This document shows, in pieces, positions 23,801 through 31,258 of a stretch of 38,062 nucleotides of DNA. The translations under genes were made by a program, and so were the position numbers. Location of the stretch: NCBI RefSeq assembly GCF_000949255.1, contig NZ_JXUW01000027.1, positions 1 to 38,062 of the forward strand. Direction: 5' to 3'. The notes under the pieces were generated by a model. It did no database searches. It saw nothing but the letters and a program-made list of their open reading frames with translations, and had not been told where the DNA came from. The first letter of the stretch is position 1, and each line of letters begins with the position of its first letter. The DNA comes from Ferrimicrobium acidiphilum DSM 19497 (lineage in GTDB: Bacteria > Actinomycetota > Acidimicrobiia > Acidimicrobiales > Acidimicrobiaceae).

Positions 23801-24436
23801 GTGTTAGACACCGACAGAACCTTGCAGATCGTCCTCGAACTCTCTGGAACGTTCGTTTTCGGGCTCAACGGAGCCCTGACAGCCATGGAGGCCGAAAACC
23901 TGGATCTAGTGGGTGTTGTCGTACTCGCAGTTCTTACCGCGTTAGGCGGTGGGATAGTCCGCGACGTGCTCATTGGATTTTTACCCCCATCAGCACTGCG
24001 AGACTGGCGCTACTTGACGGTTGCAGGAGGGGCAGGCGTAATCGCGTTTGTTGCCCGTAGGCTGTGGGTCCGGGTTCGTGTCCGGCGCTTAATGACCGTA
24101 TTCGACGCTGCGGGCCTTGCCTTGTTTTGTGTCACCGGCACCACTGTTGCCTTCGTCGCGCATCTGGGTCCCTTCCAATCCGCGGTGCTTGGCACGATCA
24201 CCGCAGTCGGAGGTGGCACTATCCGTGACGTGGTCATCAGGAGAGTGCCAACCGTACTCTCTAGCGGACTCTACGCAGTGCCAGCCGCTTGTGGCGCAGC
24301 CCTGACAGCACTGGCCCTCGATTTTCATTTCTATGACGGATATCTCGCAGTTACAGCGGCGTTGCTGTGCTTCGCCATTCGAATGATTGGAGTTACGTTC
24401 AACCTCAATCTTCCTACCTCGCATCCGCACTCTTGA
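23801..24436 (+). CDS. TRIC / UPF0126 family membrane protein
   Basis: 211 residues with about seven hydrophobic segments. The two-fold repeat of the family is plain: VVVLAVLTALGGGIVRDVLI in the first half and AVLGTITAVGGGTIRDVVIR in the second, each with the GGG.(I/T)RD signature. Bacterial members of this fold (YicG/YadS-like) form trimeric channels; proposed cargo includes potassium or glycine, so the substrate here is open. The cytoplasmic loop between halves is rich in Arg (WVRVRVRRL). It stands alone. GTG 23801 is the only plausible start, supported by the -10 box just upstream. Confidence 0.88.
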   Translation: MLDTDRTLQIVLELSGTFVFGLNGALTAMEAENLDLVGVVVLAVLTALGGGIVRDVLIGFLPPSALRDWRYLTVAGGAGVIAFVARRLWVRVRVRRLMTVFDAAGLALFCVTGTTVAFVAHLGPFQSAVLGTITAVGGGTIRDVVIRRVPTVLSSGLYAVPAACGAALTALALDFHFYDGYLAVTAALLCFAIRMIGVTFNLNLPTSHPHS

Positions 24437-24726
24437 AACTCAACCAATCCATCCCATGCATGACAATAGGGTGGGTATTGAATATAGAAATTCGACCAGC
24501 AACATATGAATTGGCGGAATCTACGACAGGAGATCTAACAATTCGACATTAATTCCTTACCTAGACGGTGACCGCGACATCTACGCACGCAGATCCCTGC
24601 AGGGAAAGTGCCTTGATTCATAACCCACCGCCCTCGCCCGTTGTTAGCGATAGCAAAGCTGGCTGCGTCTACATATCAATGTATTGCATGCACATGTTAT
24701 GACGGTTTTGTTTGTTGTTCCTTGAT
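24437..24726. other. Intergenic, no gene recognised
   Basis: About 290 bases after the TRIC gene, relatively AT-rich. No motif-bearing frame or terminator seen. Confidence 0.4.
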
Positions 24727-24835
24727 GTACCGTTATGAGGTTAACTGCGGAGCAAGTCCCCGGTACTTATATGACAGTCCGGACTGTTGGTCAAGGCGCT
24801 GTAGGTGCCAGGCGGAATTGCTGCCAGCGAGAGAA
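24727..24835 (+). ncRNA. Candidate structured RNA upstream of the CoA-disulfide reductase gene
   Basis: Several stems follow one another: GTACCG (24727-24732) with CGGTAC (24761-24766); the perfect palindrome ACAGTCCGGACTGT (24774-24787); a short GGCG/TGCC hairpin; and GGCGG with CTGCC around the AATTG loop. Such density in a non-coding stretch suggests a structured RNA or attenuator. No known riboswitch consensus was recognised, and the likely promoter of the downstream gene lies after it, so a link to that gene is not shown. Confidence 0.3.
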
Positions 24836-24979
24836 CAGCGTCAGAAAGCGGGTGATGCGCGGGATGCACCGACAATACCCGGCACAAACAGTCAGGAACA
24901 ATCCCAATCCCCTACTCTCTCCTGCGGCCATCCCAGTGCTGGATCGATGGGTCTTACGGGATAACTGCCCCTTACCCGA

Positions 24980-24995
24980 TACACTGGGGGGTATG
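24980..24995 (+). promoter_or_regulatory. -10 box and possible sulfur-sensor operator at the CoA-disulfide reductase start
   Basis: TACACT (24980-24985), seven bases, then ATG 24993 gives a near-leaderless start. The same stretch contains ATAC, eight bases (five of them a G-run at the right) and GTAT, one good half of the ATACCCC/GGGGTAT palindrome bound by CsoR/CstR repressors, which in other bacteria control persulfide-handling genes. The left half is poor, so this is tentative. Confidence 0.35.
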
Positions 24996-26675
24996 CATGA
25001 ATCAGACCACGCGGCTTCGTCTCTTGTTGAAACACGTCGACATATCATCGTGATAGGTGGTGTAGCTGGTGGAATGTCGGCAGCCACGAGGTTGAGGCGC
25101 CTTGACGCACGGGCCATAATAACCGTAATAGAACGCTCTGGGCACGTATCGTATGCAAACTGTGGACTCCCCTACTTCGTAGGTTCGATCATCAAGGACG
25201 AAGAGGATCTGCTTCTACAGACGCCAGAACGCCTTCATGCGCGCTTTCGCTTAGACGTACGCGTCAATACGGAGGTCACTGAGATCGACCGCGAGCGCCA
25301 CCAGGTACACATACGTCCGACTACCGGCGGTACAGTTGAAGTTCTCGAGTATGACAAACTCGTACTCAGCCCAGGCGCAATGCCACTTCGTCCCGATATT
25401 CCTGGGTCTGAGCGCATGAGAGTACTGCGTTCGGTCGAGGACGCGGCACTTATCGTCAACGATATCGCTCGAATACCACGTACAGCTGTCGTTGTGGGTG
25501 CCGGTTTTGTCGGTTTGGAGGCCGCCGAGAACTTGGCTCGTCGTCAGATGGTGGTCACGGTGGTTGAGGCCGGGGTCCAGGTACTCCCTGCACTCGATCC
25601 AGAGCTTGCGATTCTGGTCGAAGAGGAGCTCGTTCGGAATGGCATATCCGTAGTCACAGGAGCTTCGGTGACAGAAGTGCACGAATGGGGTGTCATCCTG
25701 ACTGACGGTCGCATGATAGAAGGCGAGCTCGTCGTAGCTTCCGTTGGAGTCAGGCCCGACACCACGCTTGCACGTTCTGCCAATCTCGCACTCGGCCCCC
25801 ACGGAGGCATAGCGGTCGATGAGGCGAATAAAACAAGCGATCCTGACATCTATGCCGTTGGGGATGTGGTCGAGAAGCCCGATTTCATCGGAGACACAAC
25901 CTCTCTGGTCCCACTCGCGAACGTCGCCAATCGTCAGGGGCGTCGAGTAGCAGACCACATCTGTGGCTTGCCTTCTCGAACCTCCCCATCAATCGGCACC
26001 GCCATCGTACGGGTTTTCAACTGTGTCGCTGCCACAACGGGTTGGAATGAACGCCGATTACGCGCCATTGGGCGACCCTATCGGGTTGTTCGTGCGCACC
26101 CAATGAATCACGCAGGCTATTATCCGGGGGCAGAATCGATGTCTCTCAAGCTTCTCTTCGACCCAAATGATGGCCTGATTCTGGGTGCACAAGTAGTTGG
26201 GGGTGCGGGCGTCGATAAACGCATCGATATCCTGGCAACGGCGATGTCAGCAGGTATTCCAGTTGAGGCGCTGGCCGATCTCGAACTTGCCTATGCACCT
26301 CCGTTCTCCTCGGCTAAAGATCCCATTAACATGCTTGGGTATATGGCTGAGAACATTCGCTTCGGCGAATGCGAGGTCGTCGAACCTGGTGAGTTACCGG
26401 AATTGCTGGAGGACGGATGGACTCTCCTAGATGTAAGAACTCCCGAAGAACACCGATTGGGATCTATTCCTGGCAGTGTTCTGGCTCCCGTCGACGGACT
26501 ACGTGAGGCGCTCAACACTCTAAATGATGGTCCCTTCGTCGTTTACTGCGCGGTAGGTCAGCGCGGACACGTAGCTACAACATTACTTCATGGACTCGGT
26601 TACAAGGCACGCAATCTGAACGGGGGTTATCGCACGTACATGGCACATACGACCGCCGAACGATCGCCAGCCTAA
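24993..26675 (+). CDS. cdr: CoA-disulfide reductase with C-terminal rhodanese domain
   Basis: 560 residues from ATG 24993; the frame is open further upstream to 24735 but that part is not homologous. An FAD-binding GGVAGGMSAATRLRRLD opens the protein. Cys57 in SYANCGLPYFVG is the single redox cysteine of the CoA-disulfide/persulfide reductase branch. NAD(P)H binding is at VVVGAGFVGLEAAENL, then IYAVGDVVE and the dimerisation domain with NHAGYYPGAESMSLKLLFD. A rhodanese domain follows (WTLLDVRTPEEHRLGSIPGS) with its catalytic Cys519 in VVYCAVGQRGH. Length matches known CoADR-rhodanese fusions, which reduce CoA-disulfides or CoA-persulfides and polysulfide. It probably supports sulfur or thiol redox balance. 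Confidence 0.93.
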   Translation: MHESDHAASSLVETRRHIIVIGGVAGGMSAATRLRRLDARAIITVIERSGHVSYANCGLPYFVGSIIKDEEDLLLQTPERLHARFRLDVRVNTEVTEIDRERHQVHIRPTTGGTVEVLEYDKLVLSPGAMPLRPDIPGSERMRVLRSVEDAALIVNDIARIPRTAVVVGAGFVGLEAAENLARRQMVVTVVEAGVQVLPALDPELAILVEEELVRNGISVVTGASVTEVHEWGVILTDGRMIEGELVVASVGVRPDTTLARSANLALGPHGGIAVDEANKTSDPDIYAVGDVVEKPDFIGDTTSLVPLANVANRQGRRVADHICGLPSRTSPSIGTAIVRVFNCVAATTGWNERRLRAIGRPYRVVRAHPMNHAGYYPGAESMSLKLLFDPNDGLILGAQVVGGAGVDKRIDILATAMSAGIPVEALADLELAYAPPFSSAKDPINMLGYMAENIRFGECEVVEPGELPELLEDGWTLLDVRTPEEHRLGSIPGSVLAPVDGLREALNTLNDGPFVVYCAVGQRGHVATTLLHGLGYKARNLNGGYRTYMAHTTAERSPA

Positions 26676-27085
26676 CTCGATTAACGAGCACACAGTATAG
26701 GGATCTAACAATAGTCATGCGGTGAGGCTCAACTTCGAAGCTCTCTGCAAAGCATGTACCAGGTGCTCATCGGTTTAATATCCAAAACGTTAACCTCCGG
26801 CCAGCTAAGGACTCTCTCACATCTCCTCCTCGCTCAGTCGGTCGATCCAGACCTCGGTGTTGAGCGTGGGTGGAACTGTCCGACCTTGTTCACAACGCGT
26901 TCTCCGGTGTTGGTCGTGGGCACCTTTGAGAACCTCAGCTCGTTTTTCGGTAATCAACTCCGCGTATCCCTCGTGAACATCAGCTGGGGCCATGAGCGCA
27001 GTACCTGAATGGTGCTCGTACTGGTACCAGGTGAGGACCTTTGTAAAAAAGGTCCTCGCCTCTTCTATGGATTCAAAACATTCAA
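26676..27085. other. Intergenic, no gene recognised
   Basis: About 410 bases between the reductase gene and the group II intron relic. CTCG-ATTAA-CGAG just after the stop is a weak hairpin. An 84-codon plus frame at 26754-27008 shows no motif. Confidence 0.4.
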
Positions 27086-27420
27086 GAAGTAGGGGCGGGA
27101 GGGGAGCTCGCCTCTCTCATCAAACCGGACGTGAACCTCTCGAATCATCCGGATCCGGACTCGCAGCTGCGATGTGTTGGCTTATCTTCGTTGCTGAATT
27201 GGCTAGTCCATATAACTGCCCATTCGCCCACGGCCTTTGCTCTGGGGCCATTACGGCTGGACGGCCCCTTCATCACTACCAAGCCACAGTTCGCCTCAGT
27301 GCATCGCATCCGGTACTCTCGCCTTCGGCTTTTAGCCTGAACTTACCCCACTACCCCAACACATCCCTACTCCTACCTGGGGTTTTGGTTCATCGAAGGG
27401 GTAATATTACTGTCACACGG
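27086..27420 (-). ncRNA. ORF-less group II intron relic (domains V and VI recognisable)
   Basis: On the minus strand 27155-27121 aligns base for base with group II domain V: GATCCGGAT, GATTC, GAGA tetraloop, GGTTC, ACGTCCGGTT. The pattern is GA.CCG.AU, five-base stem, GNRA loop, five-base stem, ACGU.CGGUU. The catalytic AGC triad position reads A-T-C. A domain VI-like hairpin follows (GAGGCGAGCTCC, then CCTCCC) and ends about 27086 in CCCTACTTC. Upstream, structured sequence extends to GTGTGAC at about 27418, a group II-like 5' end (GUGYG) lying exactly at the stop of the transposase relic. There is no reverse transcriptase. At about 335 bases it is short even for an ORF-less intron, so it is probably a decayed one. 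Confidence 0.55.
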
Positions 27421-27799
27421 GTATTTTGGCTCCAATCAGTTCAAAGGCTCGTCGTTGGGTTGGGGTTGGAGTAGAGGTCTTTTGGAAGGTCGCCTCGGCT
27501 CCAGTTACCCGACAGGTACTGCGAGTAAGGGTGTCGAGTTCTATCAACAGCGAGCGAAAGCTCATGACCGCATCACCATTGGTGTTTACTTTCTCGGCGG
27601 CCTTAGCCTTGGCTGAGGCTGAGACGACCTTCTTGGCGACCGGGGAGACCGGTAGCGGAGGGTCCTCATCTTTAAACGTCAACTCGGCTAGCCTTTCCTT
27701 GGCCAGATGCAGCAGGTGAGCTGCCAAGACACAGAGAAAAACGTGGGCTCGTACTCGGCTCCCAAGATAGAGCCTCGCAACTTCCGGACCGTTGGCTAT
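27413..27799 (-). pseudogene. IS1634/IS4-type transposase C-terminal relic
   Basis: The minus-strand frame reads VARLYLGSRVRAHVFLCVLA, then AHLLHLAKERLAELTFKDED, a low-complexity Ala/Lys linker, SFRSLLIELDTLTRSTCRV and TPTPTQRRAFELIGAKIPV before TGA. The R.R.H.F......L block and the final LA.LTR....., TPLQ..A.ELL.. tail are typical of IS1634-family DDE transposases. The catalytic DD part and N-terminus are absent; a stop lies just upstream at 27800-27802. Confidence 0.65.
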
Positions 27800-27867
27800 T
27801 CACGCTCAAAACCCCGTGTCTCGGCATCACCCAATCTCCAAAGGTTGATCATCAAGCCACGCTACAG

Positions 27868-27987
27868 TCACCACCGGTGGGGGGCTTCGATCCCAATTCT
27901 CACCGAACCGCGCTTCCACTCCACAACGGTTATCACGACATCGTCGTCAATGACGATCCGCACCCCCGCTTTTGCAACCACAGGCAT
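27868..27987 (-). pseudogene. CsrA-like micro-ORF
   Basis: 39 residues from ATG 27987, with GAGAGG five bases upstream. The body, RIVIDDDVVITVVEWKRGSV then RIGIEAPHR, follows CsrA, the small RNA-binding translational regulator, closely (G..I.I.DD.V.TV.....VR.GI.AP). The first strand, however, reads MPVVAKAG where CsrA has M-L-V-L-T-R, removing the RNA-contacting Arg4 region. The end stops right after APH, before the second RNA-binding strand and the C-terminal helix. It is therefore a shortened and mutated relic, or a highly divergent mini-CsrA. No flagellar or fliW gene lies nearby. Confidence 0.5.
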
Positions 27988-28693
27988 CTCTGCCTCTCTT
28001 TGATGACCAAAAGTACCAGAGAAGACCAGTGGGAATAACCCAGGGCGCCAACGGAGCCAGCGACAGAATTCAGTCAGCTAACTCACCTGGGTTAACGTTG
28101 GGTTCAAAGGGACTCCAAACCCGTTTGTTGTTCATCGTTGGACATGATGAGCGCTCTGGTGCCTTCTTGAGTCCCCGTTGGCGAACCCGATGCCCTCGCC
28201 AACGCGTCTCAACGATATGCACGTACCTCACTTTGAACCGGTCGCCTTTCGAGGCATCTCTGTGTGCTCAATTCTGGTGTCCGTTTTCACGCAATCAATT
28301 ATCCGTTTACATTTCGCATGACCGCCAACATGTACCCTAATTGGTAACCAATACCACCGTTCTTCGATCGCGTCGATTCATGGAGAGGTCGGCCCTGAAC
28401 AGCGGCGTTGCAAAGACTAGGTTGAAGATATCAACGATCCGCATGAACTGGCTCTGCAGTGTAGACGGGCTCCGTGAGATCGCCGGTTGCACGACTTGAC
28501 CACCATGGTATCAAGAATCACCATGAACTAGTAAGTACGGATGACCAGGGCTGGCATTGCGAATCCCGCCGCGTTAAGCCATGGCCCACATCGACAAACT
28601 CATCATCTCCCTCATTAGCGCTTGCATGTGCGGCCATCTCAACAGTCTTATGGCGATACCCCTCATCTAATCCCGAACAATATTGGAGCTAAC
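27988..28693. other. Long gap without a recognised gene
   Basis: About 700 bases. A minus-strand stretch near 28230-28130 (YVHIVETRWRGHRVRQRGLK) faintly resembles the start of IS1634-type transposases (Y..LVE..R..GRVRQR) and could belong to the relic at 27413. Otherwise nothing is seen. Confidence 0.3.
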
Positions 28694-29455
28694 ATGGTGG
28701 AAATGGAGAACGATAGGGTACGCATCGGGGACGCCAACATCGCAACGATTGGAGCACTGATGGGCGAACCTGCGAGAGCCAAAGTACTGATGGCCCTCCT
28801 TGACGGTAGAGCGCTAGCGGCCAGTACTCTCGCGGCTGAAGCCGGCGTAGCGGCCTCCACGCTATCGACACACCTCTCGCGTCTCGTCGACGGCGATCTA
28901 GTAAGCGTGGAGACCTCGGGGCGCAACCGGTACTTTCGCATTACCCGTCCCGAGGTTGCAGATGCGCTTGAGGCGCTCGCCCGGCTGGCACCCGCACAGC
29001 CGATCCGTTCCCTGCGTCAAGGGACCCATGCTGAGGCGATCCGACGAGCGCGTACCTGTTACGATCACCTAGCTGGTCGTCTTGGTGTCGCTCTCCTGGA
29101 TGCGCTCGTGGACTCCGAACTACTTTTGGTTGATTCCACCCCAGACGCCAAATCGGATCCGATCCTTGGGCTTGGGCGCGCAAAAAGCTACGTCCTGACC
29201 CCCGTCGGTAAAGCTCGCCTTGAAACATTGGGCGTGGCGCTTGATCGAACTAGCCGTCGGGCACTCACTCGCTACTGTTTGGACTGGAGCGAACAACGAG
29301 CGCACCTCGCCGGTGCGCTCGGAGCAAACATCCTCACCCGCCTTCTCGAGCTTGGTTGGCTGGTGCGAGGTGACCGCAGGATCGTGAAGGTAACGGCTAC
29401 TGGTCGCGATGGCCTCGAAGCCGAGTTCGGGATTACCCCAGACACCTGGCACTAA
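28694..29455 (+). CDS. ArsR-like winged-helix transcriptional regulator
   Basis: 253 residues from ATG 28694, with GGAG just upstream (a second ATG at 28703 is possible). The first 95 residues form an ArsR-type winged helix: IATIGALMGEPARAKVLMAL, LDGRALAASTLAAEAGVAAS then TLSTHLSRLVDGDLVSVE and the wing RNRYFRI. The remaining 150 residues include Y.L...G and RYCLDWSEQRAHLAGALGAN, seen in long ArsR-like regulators of actinobacteria and proteobacteria. There is no Cys metal site in the recognition helix. The neighbouring mycothiol enzyme gene converges on it from the other strand, 44 bases away, and may be functionally linked. Confidence 0.8.
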   Translation: MVEMENDRVRIGDANIATIGALMGEPARAKVLMALLDGRALAASTLAAEAGVAASTLSTHLSRLVDGDLVSVETSGRNRYFRITRPEVADALEALARLAPAQPIRSLRQGTHAEAIRRARTCYDHLAGRLGVALLDALVDSELLLVDSTPDAKSDPILGLGRAKSYVLTPVGKARLETLGVALDRTSRRALTRYCLDWSEQRAHLAGALGANILTRLLELGWLVRGDRRIVKVTATGRDGLEAEFGITPDTWH

Positions 29456-29499
29456 GCTTACTTCTCGAAGCTGACCCGTGTTCATTTGAGTAGACGACG

Positions 29500-30273
29500 T
29501 CAGTATCCAGCAAGGAGTGATCGCAAGACACCCAGCGTGTCGGCACCACCAGGAGCTTCAAGACGCCGAGGATCAGCAGGGTGGCGGCCCCAGAGCAGTA
29601 GCAGGCGAGCCGCTGGATCCCCAGTGACCTCCGGCTCCAAGGGAGTATCGTTTCGTTCGAGGCGCGGCCCTCCCTCATCGACAACTATGGTGACCTGACT
29701 CGCTCCCGGTGCCGCCAGTACGGCGCGGAAGTCCGCGGGCGCGGAACCGGCACCCCGGGCGAGTAGTGCACGTCCGAGTACATCGACAGCATGGTCAGTG
29801 AGTTCCGGCTGGCAGAGGAGTGATGTACTCGTCGAGTCCTCACCCACCAGGTCGAAACGATGAAGCGCAAATTCGCTACGCAAATGGGTGACAAAGGTCG
29901 CGACTACCATCTGGCGTCCGGTCCATGGGACCACCGCGTTTGGATCCAGGCTCAACACAGCATCAAGAGCCTTCCCTACTCGCCCGATGTTACTTTGAAG
30001 TTCAACACGCAGTCTCGGATCATCCATTGCACGAAAGGGCATCTCTCGCTCGTCGAAGCCCGTCGTCACCGGGATGGGTCGACCCTCGCCGTAGGCCTCG
30101 AGATTGAGCGCGATCTCCAGCGCTCCGGCTGCGAGATGGGCCGCAACCTCGTGGGCCCGCCACAGCGAACACATGGTTAAGGCGTCAGGTGCCGTGTCCC
30201 CCAAAGCTTCGAGAAAGGCGGTGGCCTCATACGCTAAGTTGTTTGAAGGGCTTGGATTACGTTCTGTTCTCAT
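29500..30273 (-). CDS. Mycothiol-dependent maleylpyruvate isomerase family protein
   Basis: 257 residues. The N-terminal DinB-like four-helix domain (residues about 10-150) shows MCSLWRAHEVAAHLAAGALE, the usual W...(E/D)...H.. metal-binding region, and MVVATFVTHLRSEFALHRFD with its second His pair. The C-terminal half (about 165-257) matches the MDMPI C-terminal domain (VTGDPAARLLLLWGRHPADP). Members use mycothiol, the actinobacterial thiol, for isomerisation or thiol transfer; the substrate is unknown and not necessarily maleylpyruvate. ATG 30273 has no Shine-Dalgarno sequence but a TACCAT six bases upstream. Confidence 0.85.
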   Translation of the reverse strand: MRTERNPSPSNNLAYEATAFLEALGDTAPDALTMCSLWRAHEVAAHLAAGALEIALNLEAYGEGRPIPVTTGFDEREMPFRAMDDPRLRVELQSNIGRVGKALDAVLSLDPNAVVPWTGRQMVVATFVTHLRSEFALHRFDLVGEDSTSTSLLCQPELTDHAVDVLGRALLARGAGSAPADFRAVLAAPGASQVTIVVDEGGPRLERNDTPLEPEVTGDPAARLLLLWGRHPADPRRLEAPGGADTLGVLRSLLAGY

Positions 30274-30285
30274 CGACCCATGGTA
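30274..30285 (-). promoter_or_regulatory. -10 box of a leaderless promoter for the mycothiol enzyme gene
   Basis: On the minus strand TACCAT (30285-30280) is followed by six bases and ATG 30273. It is one of the cleanest leaderless arrangements in the window. Confidence 0.55.
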
Positions 30286-31258
30286 CCGACCAAATACTTC
30301 GGCCTACCCCGAACCGTCGCAGCCACCTGCTCTCCAATGCCCAAGCACTGGAAGAATCGCAAAGAAAGCGGTCGACATGCGCGTCGCATGGGAAGCGCAA
30401 TTGTCCCACCTTTGACAACTGTGGAGTCGTGAACTGTATCGTATTCACCTGAAATGCGAGATCAACGTCCAGAATGGATATCGAAGGACCGGGAAACGCG
30501 CCCTTCAAGCTGGTACCAGCTACTCAGAAATCCAGAGGGTGGGCCGCTTCGCGCCCCGGATAAAGCCGTCTCACCAATTCCCCACTCATGGCTGTCCATA
30601 GCTCTAAAATCCTCTCCCCTTGCGTCTCCTTCCCATCAGCGACAAGCAAGAGTGGCCGCAGCGGCTCCAGCAGATATCGATAGGTCCGATGCGGACTGCA
30701 ACCAGGCTCTCCAAACGTGACCCCACCAGAGATCTCGCTTTTGGTAAGCCAGCCAGGGTCTGGCTCCCATAGCCATGGGAGTCTGTCGCTACCCTCATTG
30801 CCAAGGTATGAAGCTATCCCGCCTATTTGGCCCCAGTATTCTTGAGTTTCTTGGCCCCACTTTCACTCAAATCGAACCCTGGGTGTCGCTTGCTGATCTC
30901 GATCGCGGCCGCCACCTTGCGACCCAAGATGGACTGAACACCAAGTTCCGTTCCATCACAACACATTCCTGCGGGCCCACTTGTTCGACATTGGTCTTGC
31001 TCTGGTAACCCTAAGTTGTCGACCACTTCGCTCGAAGTTACCTTTCTCATATGAAAGGGCAAGTTGATCCGCATGAATGTCAAATGGGCATGCATCTTCT
31101 TCCAAGATGCCCCTCTGGGCCAGGTGTCACTATTTCCACTCCAGCGGAGCACTCCGGGCCATCCCAAACTCATCCTGATCACGGCCAAAGACTGACTACA
31201 CTCCCCACGAAAATCCAAGGAGTCAAGTACACTAACCAGCAGTAGCTCAAGGGGGTGT
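30286..31258. other. Long gap with hairpins and insertion-sequence-like repeats
   Basis: About 970 bases with no recognised gene; a minus-strand frame at 30823-31272 has no family motif. CTCCCAT-agcc-ATGGGAG (30764-30781) and GCATCTT-cttcc-AAGATGC (31092-31110) are perfect 7-base hairpins. Two TGGGGCCAA units occur about 22 bases apart on the minus strand between 30826 and 30857, resembling the tandem IS-end repeat at 5992-6039. AAGGGGG precedes the next start. Confidence 0.5.

Noticed and set aside
24727-24835. FMN riboswitch (AGTCCGGA with nearby GGAGCAAGTCC)
   Set aside because: Only isolated short matches; the conserved paired boxes are absent and the downstream gene is not a riboflavin gene.
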